From Leisingera aquaemixtae (GTDB taxonomy: Bacteria; Pseudomonadota; Alphaproteobacteria; Rhodobacterales; Rhodobacteraceae), in contig NZ_CYSR01000026.1 of NCBI RefSeq assembly GCF_001458395.1, positions 1-64,000 on the forward strand: a DNA stretch of 64,000 nt, written 5' to 3'. The notes beneath the pieces are model-generated. The model did not search any database and was not told the DNA's origin. It was given only the letters and a program-made list of their open reading frames with translations. The translations under genes were made by a program, and so were the position numbers. Positions 16,786 through 25,230 of this stretch are shown in pieces. Within the stretch, counting starts at the first letter, position 1. Each line of letters starts with the position of its first letter.

Positions 16786-17589
16786 TCAGCGTTTGTTGCC
16801 TTTGGCCTGCTGGTAGGCCGCCCACAGGTCCGGACGCCGCGCCTGGGTGATCTGTTCGCTCATGCCGTGGCGCCATTCGGCTATCTTGCCGTGGTGACCG
16901 GACATCAGGACTTCGGGGATCTCCAGGCCTTTCCATTCGGCGGGGCGGGTGTATTGCGGATGCTCCAGCAGGCCGGAGGAGAAGCTCTCCTCTTCGGTGG
17001 AGGCCTGGTTGCCAAGCACCCCGGGGATCAGCCGCACGGTGGCGTCAATCAGCGCCTGGGCTGCCAGCTCGCCGCCGGTCATGACAAAATCGCCCAGGGA
17101 GACTTCCTGGATGCCGTAATGCTCCAGCACGCGCTCGTCGACGCCTTCGAAGCGGCCGCACAGCAGGGTGATGCCGTCGCACCGGGCAAAGCTCTGCATC
17201 ATCTGCTGGTCCATCCGCCGCCCGCGCGGGGACAGGTAGACCAGCGGCCAGTTGCCCCGGGTGTCCGCCATCGTGTGCTCGATCGCCTCACCCAGCACGT
17301 CGGGGCGCAGCACCATGCCGGCGCCGCCGCCGGCTGGTGTGTCATCGACATTGCGGTGCTTGCCGATGCCGAACTCGCGCAGGTCTACGGTCTCCAGCTG
17401 CCACAGGCCCTCCTGCAGCGCCTTGCCGGTCAGGCTTTCGCCCAGAACGCCCGGAAAGGCTGTAGGGAACAGCGTGATGATCTTGGCTTTCCACACCCCC
17501 GCCAGATCCGGCGTCGGCGTCATCAGCTCGCGCGGCTTCAGGGTCGGGCGGATGGCTTTGCGGCCATGAGATTTGCTTGGTGCAGTCAT
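16786..17589 (-). CDS. trmD: tRNA (guanine-N1-)-methyltransferase
   Basis: TrmD methylates G37 of tRNAs next to the anticodon and prevents +1 frameshifting. The 267-aa protein shows the trefoil-knot SPOUT signatures DDTPAGGGAGMVLRPDV, LVYLSPRGRRMDQ and EVSLGDFVMTGGE, plus the C-terminal HPQYTRP. It has an N-terminal extension of about 30 residues compared with E. coli. ATG 17589 is the first ATG with the right length. In this genome it is separated from rimM by an opposite-strand kinase gene. Confidence 0.96.
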   Translation of the reverse strand: MTAPSKSHGRKAIRPTLKPRELMTPTPDLAGVWKAKIITLFPTAFPGVLGESLTGKALQEGLWQLETVDLREFGIGKHRNVDDTPAGGGAGMVLRPDVLGEAIEHTMADTRGNWPLVYLSPRGRRMDQQMMQSFARCDGITLLCGRFEGVDERVLEHYGIQEVSLGDFVMTGGELAAQALIDATVRLIPGVLGNQASTEEESFSSGLLEHPQYTRPAEWKGLEIPEVLMSGHHGKIAEWRHGMSEQITQARRPDLWAAYQQAKGNKR

Positions 17590-17645
17590 AATGTTGCTGT
17601 TTAGTGCAGTCAGATTTCCACGCAATAAAAAGCTTTGGTGTTTCG

Positions 17646-18689
17646 ATGAATTCAGAACAGCCGTCTGCGGCAGCCCGGTGCGATCCGTTTGCTGCGGTGG
17701 ACGCGGTACAGGCCCGAACACAGGCGCTTTGGCCCACGGCGGCCGCGGCATCCGGCCTGCCCGAAGATGGGGCCGTGTTCCGCAGGATGCAGGTCAACAG
17801 CGGTGTTGAGCATCGCCGCTGTGTCTTGGAGGTGAGGACCACCGATGGCCGGAGCTTTGTCTTGCGTGCCGATTTCGAGGCGTCCGATCCGCTGCGGCTG
17901 GCCAGTTTTCTGGACCGGCATCAGGCCGCTGTCGACAGTCTGAAGGCGGTGCCGGGCGTGTCAGCACCAGCGCTCCTGTGGCGGGACACGCAGAGCGCTG
18001 CCGTCCTGATGGAATTTGTCCGGGGGGATACAGCGCACCGCGAATTGGCGCTTACGGAATACGGGTTCGGGGACCGCAGCAGTGTTTTGCGGCGGATTGG
18101 GTCCGCGGTGGCCGCCTTGCACGATGTGTCCGGCGCGGGGGAAAGGCAATTTTGGCCGAAGCCGTTTCTGACCCGGGTTTCGAGCCAGGCCCAGGCGGTG
18201 CGCGACGGGCAGTTGCCGGTGCCGAAACCCAACAAGTTTCTGGGGCTGTGCGCCTACCTGCACCGGGCGGCACAGCGAGCGCGGGGGCATTCCTTTCGCG
18301 GAGCTGTCGAACATGGCGACCTGCATCTGCGCAATATCCTCATGCCGGAGGCGGCCGTCTCCTTTATCGACTTTTCAAACCATGACGGCATCTTCCCGCA
18401 GCGCGACCTTGCCAATCTCTGGCTGGCAAACTGCCCTGACCATCTGGCGGCGGAAGGCCGCACGCCTGGGTTCGGGCTGGTTGCGCAGGCCGATTGGGAA
18501 GCCTTCCAGGACGGTTATGGCGCGGATCTGGTGAATGATCCCGTTTTCCGCTTCTTCTATGCCCACCGCCTTTTCAGAATCTGGGCAGGGTTGTGCCACA
18601 AGCCGCCGGAGCAAAAGCTGAAAAGCGCGGAGGCTGCGGTCAGGATTGCGCAGGTGTTTGAGGCGCTGCTGGGTGAGGAAGCCGGGTGA
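17646..18689 (+). CDS. Aminoglycoside phosphotransferase-fold kinase
   Basis: The 347-aa protein has the APH/choline kinase catalytic motif VEHGDLHLRNIL (HGDxHxxN) followed by FIDFSN, which supplies the metal-binding Asp. The N-lobe is less clear, with FVLRADF as a possible Lys/Arg-containing strand. The substrate is unknown; related proteins phosphorylate small alcohols or sugars, and a resistance function is not implied. It lies alone between rimM and trmD on the opposite strand. ATG 17646 is used; ATG 17604 is a possible longer start. Confidence 0.78.
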   Translation: MNSEQPSAAARCDPFAAVDAVQARTQALWPTAAAASGLPEDGAVFRRMQVNSGVEHRRCVLEVRTTDGRSFVLRADFEASDPLRLASFLDRHQAAVDSLKAVPGVSAPALLWRDTQSAAVLMEFVRGDTAHRELALTEYGFGDRSSVLRRIGSAVAALHDVSGAGERQFWPKPFLTRVSSQAQAVRDGQLPVPKPNKFLGLCAYLHRAAQRARGHSFRGAVEHGDLHLRNILMPEAAVSFIDFSNHDGIFPQRDLANLWLANCPDHLAAEGRTPGFGLVAQADWEAFQDGYGADLVNDPVFRFFYAHRLFRIWAGLCHKPPEQKLKSAEAAVRIAQVFEALLGEEAG

Positions 18690-18698
18690 CCAGCCGCC

Positions 18699-19202
18699 TC
18701 AGATGAGCCCTTCGGGCGGGTCTGCGACAATGCGGCCCTGATTCAAGTCGACGGTCGGCACCGCCTCCAGGGTGAAGGGCAGCAGCACGGTGGCCTTCAG
18801 CCCGGGGCCGTGGATCTCCAGCAGGTCTGAGGCACCGTGGTTTTGCACCGATTTCACCGTGCCCAGCAGGGTGCCGCCGGTGTCGTAAACCTCCAGCCCG
18901 ATCAGGTCGGCGTGATAGAACTCGTCATCCGGCAGTTGCGGCAGCTGATCGCGGCGGGCAAACAGGCGCAGCCCCTTGATCGCGTCGGCGTCCTCCTTGG
19001 TTTCCACCCCGCTGATCCTGGCGGCAAAGCCGTTCTTGATCGGCCGGGTGATCATCAGGGAGTAGCTCTGGCTGCCATCCTCATTGCTGAGGGGGGAATA
19101 ATCCTCGATCTCTTCCGGGATGGCGCAGAAGCTCTTGAGCCGCACCTCGCCGCGCACGCCGAAAGCGCCGGCCACCGCACCCACGCAGATCAGTTCGCTC
19201 AT
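18699..19202 (-). CDS. rimM: Ribosome maturation factor RimM
   Basis: RimM binds S19 and helps assemble the 30S head. The 167-aa protein starts [21 protein letters not shown], the classic RimM N-terminus, and contains a PRC-barrel domain ([14 protein letters not shown]...[18 protein letters not shown]). ATG 19202 fits the family; the in-frame ATG at 19328 is too far upstream. It lies in the rpsP-bluB-rimM run of minus-strand genes. Confidence 0.96.
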   Translation of the reverse strand: MSELICVGAVAGAFGVRGEVRLKSFCAIPEEIEDYSPLSNEDGSQSYSLMITRPIKNGFAARISGVETKEDADAIKGLRLFARRDQLPQLPDDEFYHADLIGLEVYDTGGTLLGTVKSVQNHGASDLLEIHGPGLKATVLLPFTLEAVPTVDLNQGRIVADPPEGLI

Positions 19203-19206
19203 GGTC

Positions 19207-19347
19207 TTATTCCTTTGCACAGAAGCCTGCGCGCAGCCACTGGCCGCCGGATTGTTCGCAGAGCTCGCTTTGGTGGTTGCGTTCAAAAAAGATGCCCGCG
19301 GTAAAAGCCACTGCAACAAAAAACACAAGCCTTATCAACCGTCCCAT
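19207..19347 (-). CDS. Small single-pass membrane protein (hypothetical)
   Basis: This 46-aa protein reads [26 protein letters not shown], one transmembrane segment, and then a short tail with two Cys residues ([15 protein letters not shown]). It fits tightly between bluB and rimM (4 nt before rimM). I have a memory of similar short proteins at this site in other roseobacters. The two Cys could form a disulfide if the tail is periplasmic. Function unknown. Confidence 0.6.
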   Translation of the reverse strand: MGRLIRLVFFVAVAFTAGIFFERNHQSELCEQSGGQWLRAGFCAKE

Positions 19348-19355
19348 GGGCGGCC

Positions 19356-19994
19356 TCAGCGGGTTTCCAGCGGCAGATCCGCCATCCGGCTTTCCCAACC
19401 CTGCTCCTCCAGCTCCGGCGTGTCCGAGAGCCGCTCCGGGTAGCCGATGCAGAAATAGCCGATCAGCTGCCAGCCGTCCGGGGCGTTCAGGTCGCGGTTC
19501 AGCTGCTGCGGGTCGAGGACCGAAACCCAGCCCAGCCCCAAACCTTCGGCGCGCAAGGCCAGCCAGAACAGGGTGATGGCGGTGACCACCGAATAGCGGC
19601 GCATCTCCGGCATCGTGGCGGCCCCCAGGCCGTGGCCCTGGACGGTTTCGTCGTCGCAGTAGACTGCCAGTTGCACCGGGGCGTCGCGCATGCCTGACAG
19701 CTTGAGGCCGGCATAGCGTTCGGCACGCTCGCCGGAATACCCCGACAGCGCCTCGGCATTGGCTTGTTCGAAATTCTTCAGCGCCGCGGCGCGGGCGGTT
19801 TCGCTCTCCACCCGCAGGATGCGCCAGGGTTCGCTCAGCCCCACCGACGGGGCCAGCGGAATGGCAGAGAGGCAGCGCTGCAGCACTGCCTCCTCCACCG
19901 GATCGCTGCGGAACCGGCGCACGTCGCGCCGGAGCCGCATCAGCAGATCAAGCTGGCTGCGGAACTCTTCGGGAAAAGCGCCCCGCAGCTCCAC
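19356..19994 (-). CDS. bluB: 5,6-dimethylbenzimidazole synthase BluB
   Basis: BluB cannibalises FMN to make the lower ligand of vitamin B12. The 212-aa protein has the nitroreductase-like fold with the BluB-type segments LAPSVGLSEPWR, GERAERYAGLKLSG, TMPEMRRYSVVTA, WLALRAEGLGLGWVS and PELEEQGWE, which align by eye with Sinorhizobium BluB. GTG 19994 is the likely start, 4 nt after the rpsP stop, implying cotranscription with rpsP. Plain nitroreductase is the alternative, but the C-terminal PELxxxGW favours BluB. Confidence 0.85.
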   Translation of the reverse strand: MELRGAFPEEFRSQLDLLMRLRRDVRRFRSDPVEEAVLQRCLSAIPLAPSVGLSEPWRILRVESETARAAALKNFEQANAEALSGYSGERAERYAGLKLSGMRDAPVQLAVYCDDETVQGHGLGAATMPEMRRYSVVTAITLFWLALRAEGLGLGWVSVLDPQQLNRDLNAPDGWQLIGYFCIGYPERLSDTPELEEQGWESRMADLPLETR

Positions 19995-19998
19995 GGAA

Positions 19999-20367
19999 TT
20001 ATTCCGCGTCTGCAGCTGCTTCGGCGGCTTCAGCAGCCTTTGCAGCTTTCTCTTCGGCGCGCTCCTGGGCTTTCTTGCCCGGGGTGCCTTTTTTCGGGTT
20101 GCTGCGGTCGGCCTTGGCACGGACGCCTGCTGCTTCCAGCATGCGGGCGATACGGTCGGTCGGCTGGGCGCCCTGGTCCAGCCAGTGCTGCACGCGCTCC
20201 ATGTCCATTTTCACGCGGTCTTCCGAATCTTTCGGCAGCAGCGGGTTGTAGGTGCCCAGCTTCTCGATGAAGCGGCCGTCGCGCGGCATGCGGCTGTCAG
20301 CAGCCACGATGCGGTAGAAGGGACGCTTTTTAGAGCCGCCGCGGGCCAGACGGATTTTCATTGCCAT
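19999..20367 (-). CDS. rpsP: 30S ribosomal protein S16
   Basis: The 122-aa protein starts [42 protein letters not shown], diagnostic for S16. It has an Ala/Glu/Lys-rich C-terminal extension seen in alphaproteobacteria. ATG 20367 has AAAGGAG with good spacing. It opens the block of translation genes. Confidence 0.97.
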   Translation of the reverse strand: MAMKIRLARGGSKKRPFYRIVAADSRMPRDGRFIEKLGTYNPLLPKDSEDRVKMDMERVQHWLDQGAQPTDRIARMLEAAGVRAKADRSNPKKGTPGKKAQERAEEKAAKAAEAAEAAADAE

Positions 20368-20427
20368 GGGTACATCTCCTTTGATGGCGTTGTCCGGGGT
20401 ATGCCCCGGTTGTTCCTGTTGTCGTTG

Positions 20428-20736
20428 TTATTCTTGGTGTTTCTTGTGGTGGCGGATGACTTCACCGATGATGAAGTTCAAAAATGCCTTGGCGAATTCA
20501 GGGTCCAGATCGGCCTGCTGCGCCAGGTCTTCGAGCCGTGCGATCTGCGCCGCTTCGCGGGTGGGATCGGACGGGGGAAGGTCATGTTCGGCCTTGAGCC
20601 GGCCCACCGCCTGGGTGTGCTTGAAGCGCTCGCCCAGGGTGTAGACGAGGATCGCGTCCAGGCGGTCGATGCTTTCGCGGTGGCCCTTCAGCAGCTGGGC
20701 TGCGCGGGCGACGGGATCTTGGATATCTGTTGTCAT
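20428..20736 (-). CDS. Chorismate mutase, AroQ type
   Basis: This enzyme converts chorismate to prephenate in phenylalanine and tyrosine synthesis. The 102-aa all-helical protein has the AroQ pattern HRESIDRLDAILVYTLGERFKHTQAVGRLKAEHDLPPSDPTREAAQI, with the conserved Arg/Lys residues (R20, K39 and R47 regions). The length fits a stand-alone mutase. It lies upstream of rpsP on the same strand, a layout I recall from other roseobacters. Confidence 0.9.
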   Translation of the reverse strand: MTTDIQDPVARAAQLLKGHRESIDRLDAILVYTLGERFKHTQAVGRLKAEHDLPPSDPTREAAQIARLEDLAQQADLDPEFAKAFLNFIIGEVIRHHKKHQE

Positions 20737-20850
20737 CAGCTTCTCCGCAATTCAGCAGGCCGGGGAGGCATCAAGGGGGTGCCGCGCGTGCAGCGGGCGT
20801 GCACCATCTGTGCACCGCCGCAGTGCAGCGACATGGTATCGAAACGCTGT

Positions 20851-21453
20851 TCAGTCAATGGCCCAGCTCTCCGGTTTGAAGAGCGGGTCGGCATAATGGG
20901 CGATTTCCATGTCGATCCCATGCGCAATCTGGCTGTCCTTCAGGGCGTCCGGGGCGGGGTGGCGGTAAACCGCATCGTTGCCGTCGATGGTGGCGGCCTC
21001 GTGGTCCTTCTTGGCGCCAAGCCGTTCCGCGAGCCGGATCGAGTCGAGATTCTTGGGGTCGATATAGCTGACCGCGGTCTCCCAGCCCAGATTTGAATAA
21101 AAATGCCGGCGTGCGGCGTGCGCAGCCTCCAGCGCATAGCCCTTGCCGGCGGCACCGGGCCAGATGATCCAGGCGATCTCGCGCTCCGGCCAGCCTGCGG
21201 GCTGCCAGCCGCCGGCCATGCCGTAGGTTTCATCGGTGGCCTTGTCGTGGATCATCCACATGCCGAAGCCGCGCACCTGCCAGTGGCCGATCTCGGCGGC
21301 ATAGAGCATCCAGGCCTCGTAAGGGTTCAGCGGCCCGCCCATGAAACGGGAGCGGAAGGAGCTGAAGGTGGCCTTGAAGTCCGGGTAGTCCTGCGGCGCG
21401 GGGCCGCGCAGCACCAGGCGGCGGGTTTCGATCACCGGGATGTCAAACGGCAT
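20851..21453 (-). CDS. GNAT-family N-acetyltransferase 1 of 3
   Basis: The 200-aa protein is of the RimJ/RimL-like type: IETRRLVLRGPAPQDY at the start, GHWQVRGFGMW, GWPEREIAWIIWPGAAGKGYALEAAHAA (acetyl-CoA pyrophosphate loop GxxGKG) and NLDSIRLAERLGA. It acts on an unknown acceptor. It shares GHWxxxGFG and GWPExEIxW with the two genes upstream, so the three come from duplications. Confidence 0.88.
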   Translation of the reverse strand: MPFDIPVIETRRLVLRGPAPQDYPDFKATFSSFRSRFMGGPLNPYEAWMLYAAEIGHWQVRGFGMWMIHDKATDETYGMAGGWQPAGWPEREIAWIIWPGAAGKGYALEAAHAARRHFYSNLGWETAVSYIDPKNLDSIRLAERLGAKKDHEAATIDGNDAVYRHPAPDALKDSQIAHGIDMEIAHYADPLFKPESWAID

Positions 21454-21514
21454 CAGCGCGCTCCTTCCACGGGAAGGGCGCGGCCGGGCCGGGATATGAT
21501 CCCGCCGGGGCGCA

Positions 21515-22081
21515 TCAGTGCAGCAGCCCCCGTGCATCCTGCGGGCCGGACGCGCCGGCCGGCGGCATGTGGCGCCAGGCGCGGATGTTGGGCGCGGGCT
21601 GCAGACGGAAGGAAACCGGTTTTTCCGGGCGGGCGCCGACACGGCGGGCCAGTGCGATGGAGGCGTCGTTCTCCTCCGGCACGTAAGAGACGATGGTGTC
21701 CCAGCCGGCCTCTGCAAACAGCCAGTCGAGCACAGCCTGCGCGGCTTCGCTGGCATAGCCCTTGCCGCGGCCTGGCTCCATCAGGTGCCAGGACAGTTCC
21801 GGCTCCGGCCAGCCTTTGGGGAACCAGGGGCCGACGAGGCCGACAGTCATGCCGGTGCTGCGCTCGACCACGGCGAACAGTCCATAACCGTGCAGGTGCC
21901 AGTGGCCGATGATGGTGGCAATCGACCACCACAGCGAATCCGGGTCCTCCGCCGCGTCGATGAAACGCGGTGCGCCCGGGTCCAGGAAAGCAGAGTTCGC
22001 GTCAAACTCCGGATCGGCCGGAGAAATCAGCATCAGACGTTTTGATACGAGGCGCGGATACCGTTTTTGCGAGTCTTCCAT
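21515..22081 (-). CDS. GNAT-family N-acetyltransferase 2 of 3
   Basis: The 188-aa protein has VSKRLMLISPADPEF, GHWHLHGYGLF, GWPEPELSWHLMEPGRGKGYASEAAQA and DASIALARRVGA. ATG 22081 has GAAGGGG upstream. An in-frame ATG at 22234 overlaps the stop of the third GNAT gene (ATGA) and would add 51 low-similarity residues, so the true start is open. Acceptor unknown. Confidence 0.85.
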   Translation of the reverse strand: MEDSQKRYPRLVSKRLMLISPADPEFDANSAFLDPGAPRFIDAAEDPDSLWWSIATIIGHWHLHGYGLFAVVERSTGMTVGLVGPWFPKGWPEPELSWHLMEPGRGKGYASEAAQAVLDWLFAEAGWDTIVSYVPEENDASIALARRVGARPEKPVSFRLQPAPNIRAWRHMPPAGASGPQDARGLLH

Positions 22082-22230
22082 AATATACCCCTTCGCCCGG
22101 GCGGCGGACCGCCCGGCCTGAAATTCACCCATCCGGTGAAGGAGTATCGGGGAGACTGCGTAATTTTCGGTTAAGCAGGCCGTCTCTGCAGCAGCCGGGC
22201 GGGGCTGGCTGGGGCTGATTTGATGGAAGC

Positions 22231-22782
22231 TCATGCGTAGGCCTCCATTCCGCCGTCGCAGGAGGCGGCAGGTGCGGGGTGGCGGTAGACCAGTTCGCGC
22301 CCGTGCTTGGGGTTGTCGAAGTCTTTCTCGAACACCGCGCCCAGCCGCTCTGCCAGGGCTACGGAGCGGGTGTTGCCGGGGAAGATGTTGGAGCAGAGCG
22401 CCGGCAGGCCCATCACCTCATAAGCATGGGTGCGGGCGGCCCGGGCAGCCTCGGCCATGATGCCGCGGCCTTCGCCGGCCGGGAAGGCCACCCAGCCCAG
22501 TTCCGGTTCCGGCCAGCCTTCGGGCTGCCAGAGGCCGGTGATCCCCAGCGCCGCGCCTGTATCCTTGCAGGTGATGGTCCAGAAGCCGAAGCCGCGGATC
22601 GCCCAATGTCCCACCGACATAGCGAACCAGCGCCAGGCCTCGTTGCGGTCCAGCGGCCCGCCAAATCCCCAGGAGCGCGCTTCATCGGCGAAGAACGCTG
22701 CCACCGGCCCGAAATCCGCCGCCTCCGGTCCGCGCAGGACCAGGCGTTCGGTTTCAAGCTGAGGGATGGCGGGGAGATGCAT
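22231..22782 (-). CDS. GNAT-family N-acetyltransferase 3 of 3
   Basis: The 183-aa protein has LETERLVLRGPEAADF, GHWAIRGFGFW, GWPEPELGWVAFPAGEGRGIMAEAARAA and NTRSVALAERLGA, the same family as its two neighbours. It starts 3 nt after the ffh stop, so it is likely cotranscribed with ffh. Substrate unknown. Confidence 0.88.
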   Translation of the reverse strand: MHLPAIPQLETERLVLRGPEAADFGPVAAFFADEARSWGFGGPLDRNEAWRWFAMSVGHWAIRGFGFWTITCKDTGAALGITGLWQPEGWPEPELGWVAFPAGEGRGIMAEAARAARTHAYEVMGLPALCSNIFPGNTRSVALAERLGAVFEKDFDNPKHGRELVYRHPAPAASCDGGMEAYA

Positions 22783-22785
22783 GGC

Positions 22786-24303
22786 TTATTTCTTCTTCCC
22801 GAAACCGCTGAGGCCCGCGGGAAGGCCCATGCCGCCGAGGCCGGGGAGGCCGCCGGGCAGGCCCTTGCCGCCGCCCATCGCCTTGGCTGCCGCTTCCAGC
22901 GCCTTGGGGTCCATCTGGCTGGGGTCCATGCCGGCCATATCCGGCATACCGCCTTTGCCGAACATGCCCTTCATGGCCTGTTTCAGCATCTTGCCTTTGC
23001 CCATTTTGCCCATCTTCTTCATCACATCGGCCATCTGCCGGTGCATTTTCAGAAGCTTGTTGAGGTCGGACACCTCCATGCCGGAGCCGGCCGCGATGCG
23101 TTTCTTGCGGCTGGCCTGCAGGAGGGCGGGGTTGGCGCGTTCCTTCTTGGTCATCGACTGGATCATGGCGATCTGGCGCTTCAGCACCTTGTCGTCCATG
23201 CCGGCGTCCTGCACCTGCTTGGCCATTTTGCCCATGCCGGGCATCATTTGCATCATGCCCTCCATGCCGCCCATCTGGAGCATCTGTTCAAGCTGCATTT
23301 TCAGGTCGTTCATGTTGAACTGACCCTTCATCATGCGCTTCATCATCTTCTCGGCCTGTTCGGCCTCGATGGTTTCCTGGGCCTTCTCGACCAGTGCGAC
23401 GATGTCGCCCATGCCGAGGATGCGGCCGGCGATGCGGTCGGCCTCGAAGGTCTCCAGCGCGTCCATCTTCTCGCCCAGGCCGACAAAGCGGATCGGCTTG
23501 CCGGTGACGGCGCGCATCGACAGCGCAGCGCCGCCGCGGCCGTCGCCGTCCATCCGGGTCAGCACCACGCCGGAGATGCCGATCTTGGCGTCGAATTCCT
23601 CGGCCACCTCAACCGCGACTTGGCCGGTCAGGCCATCGACCACCAAGAGGGTCTCGCGCGGGGAGACCACGTTGCGGACGTCCTCGACCTCCTGCATCAG
23701 GGTCTCGTCGATGTGCAGGCGGCCGGCGGTGTCGAGCATGTAGACGTCATAGCCGCCCAATGTCGCCTGCTGCTTGGCGCGCTTGGCGATGTCGACGGGT
23801 TTCTGGCCGGGCACGATCGGCAGGGTATCGACGCCGATCTGCATGCCCAGCACCGCCAGCTGGTCCATCGCCGCCGGGCGGTAGACGTCGAGCGAGGCCA
23901 TCAGGACCTTCTTGCCCTCTTTCTCCTTCAGCCGCTTGGCGAGCTTGCCGGTGGTGGTGGTCTTACCGGACCCCTGCAAGCCGACCATCAGGACGGGTGC
24001 AGGCGGGTTGTCGACCTTGAGCTTGCCGGGGTCCTCGTCGCCGCGCAGCACATCGACCAGCGCGTCGTGCACGATCTTGACCACCTGCTGGCCCGGGGTC
24101 ACCGATTTGGTGACGGCCTGGCCGGTGGCCTGTTCCTGCACCCGTTTGACGAAATCGCGGGCAACCGGCAGCGAGACGTCGGCCTCCAGCAGCGCGACGC
24201 GGACCTCGCGCAGGGCGGATTTGACGTCTTCTTCGTTCAGGGCGCCCTGTTTGGTGAGCCGGTCGAAGACGCCGGATAGGCGTTCGGATAGATTTTCAAA
24301 CAT
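22786..24303 (-). CDS. ffh: Signal recognition particle protein Ffh (SRP54)
   Basis: This GTPase binds signal sequences and 4.5S RNA and delivers membrane proteins to FtsY. The 505-aa protein has the N domain, then the G domain with GLQGSGKTTTTGKLA, DTAGRLHID and TRMDGDGRGGAAL. The Met-rich M domain is at 320-505, with a long Met/Gly-rich tail (MAGMDPSQMDPKAL...GGGKGLPGGLPGLGGMG). ATG 24303 has AGGAGG upstream. The three acetyltransferase genes follow. Confidence 0.97.
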   Translation of the reverse strand: MFENLSERLSGVFDRLTKQGALNEEDVKSALREVRVALLEADVSLPVARDFVKRVQEQATGQAVTKSVTPGQQVVKIVHDALVDVLRGDEDPGKLKVDNPPAPVLMVGLQGSGKTTTTGKLAKRLKEKEGKKVLMASLDVYRPAAMDQLAVLGMQIGVDTLPIVPGQKPVDIAKRAKQQATLGGYDVYMLDTAGRLHIDETLMQEVEDVRNVVSPRETLLVVDGLTGQVAVEVAEEFDAKIGISGVVLTRMDGDGRGGAALSMRAVTGKPIRFVGLGEKMDALETFEADRIAGRILGMGDIVALVEKAQETIEAEQAEKMMKRMMKGQFNMNDLKMQLEQMLQMGGMEGMMQMMPGMGKMAKQVQDAGMDDKVLKRQIAMIQSMTKKERANPALLQASRKKRIAAGSGMEVSDLNKLLKMHRQMADVMKKMGKMGKGKMLKQAMKGMFGKGGMPDMAGMDPSQMDPKALEAAAKAMGGGKGLPGGLPGLGGMGLPAGLSGFGKKK

Positions 24304-24403
24304 GCCTGCGGCCTCCTGTTGCCGGTTTCAATGTGTGGCGCCCCCGTATGTAGGGGACAAGCGGTCCATGCGCAAATGCCGCCCAAGTCCTCGTGTCCGT
24401 CGC

Positions 24404-24430
24404 GGGGGCAAACCAAACGCGTTTGCCCCC
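24404..24430. repeat. Perfect 10-bp inverted repeat in the ffh upstream gap
   Basis: GGGGGCAAAC (24404-24413) pairs with GTTTGCCCCC (24421-24430) around a 7-nt loop. It lies about 100 bp upstream of ffh and past the 3' end of the preceding minus-strand gene. No T run follows on the minus strand. It could be a terminator-like hairpin or a regulatory element. The rest of the ~210-bp gap shows nothing coding. Confidence 0.55.
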
Positions 24431-24514
24431 ACGGGCGTAACACGCTGGTGGGGGGCGATCCCTGGCACGGGCAGGGACCGGAAGACTCAGATCTCCCGGA
24501 TGTTTGGGCAGGCG

Positions 24515-24955
24515 TTACGCGGATTGGATGCCGGAGTCAACCTTTGCGGGGCCGGCGGCGTGGAGCCATGCGTTGATCGCTTCGGTCATGCTGCTGTCCA
24601 GCACCAGCACGAGGCGGTGGAGCTTGCGGGTGCGGCCCTCGCTGCGGCTGGTGGCGCTTTCGACCTCGGCGCGGGAGAGATCGGCGAGGAGGTGCTCCAC
24701 CTGGCTGCTGCCGAACACGGACTGCCTCCGGATCACGATGCTACCACCGGGGCGGTCGAGGGTCACCCGCACCCTGCGCACGAAGAGGCAGAAGGCGGCA
24801 AAGCCCAGTCCGAACCAGAGGGTTTCACCGCCGGTGCTGGCAGCGCCAAGGCTGGCGCCGGCGAAAGCCAGGATGAGCCGGGCGGGTGCGATGCCGATGA
24901 ACCAGGGCGTGTCGTCCAGGATCAGCCGCTCGGATGTGTTGCGGGTGGCTTTCAT
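24515..24955 (-). CDS. Hypothetical membrane protein
   Basis: The 146-aa protein has two adjacent hydrophobic segments (about residues 18-40 and 44-60: FIGIAPARLILAFAGASLGAA, LWFGLGFAAFCLFV), then a soluble part with VRVTLDRPGGSIVIRRQSVFG. That hydrophobic pair plus a beta-rich domain resembles small membrane proteins with a PH-like domain, but I do not recognise the family. ATG 24955 has no strong ribosome binding site. The longer frame from 25162 is low-complexity and less likely. Confidence 0.6.
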   Translation of the reverse strand: MKATRNTSERLILDDTPWFIGIAPARLILAFAGASLGAASTGGETLWFGLGFAAFCLFVRRVRVTLDRPGGSIVIRRQSVFGSSQVEHLLADLSRAEVESATSRSEGRTRKLHRLVLVLDSSMTEAINAWLHAAGPAKVDSGIQSA

Positions 24956-25230
24956 GGCATCAGCTTTCCCTGCAAAAGGCTGCGGGTCTCGGGGAACCGG
25001 CCGGCTGGCCGTCAGAGATGAGCGGCAAGCAGCGCAGCTACGCCCTCTGCGCGCTTGACTCGGAGGGGCGGGCTTGGCCAACATCGGGAGATTGGCCCAT
25101 TGCCGCACCCAATGGCGGGGCCTGCCCGGAGGGGCGCCGAGGCAGATCTGCAGCACAGGCATGATGCGCGAACGTTAGCGTCCGCGGCCCTATGCGGGCA
25201 GCAGCATCAGCCATGGGAGGATCTGAGAAC

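Noticed and set aside
17646-18689. Antibiotic resistance gene
   Set aside because: The APH fold is broad, and many chromosomal members act on small metabolites. No resistance context or close match is visible.
22279-24279. 666-aa open frame on the plus strand
   Set aside because: It is antisense to ffh and GNAT 3, with His/Leu-rich low-complexity sequence typical of a shadow frame.
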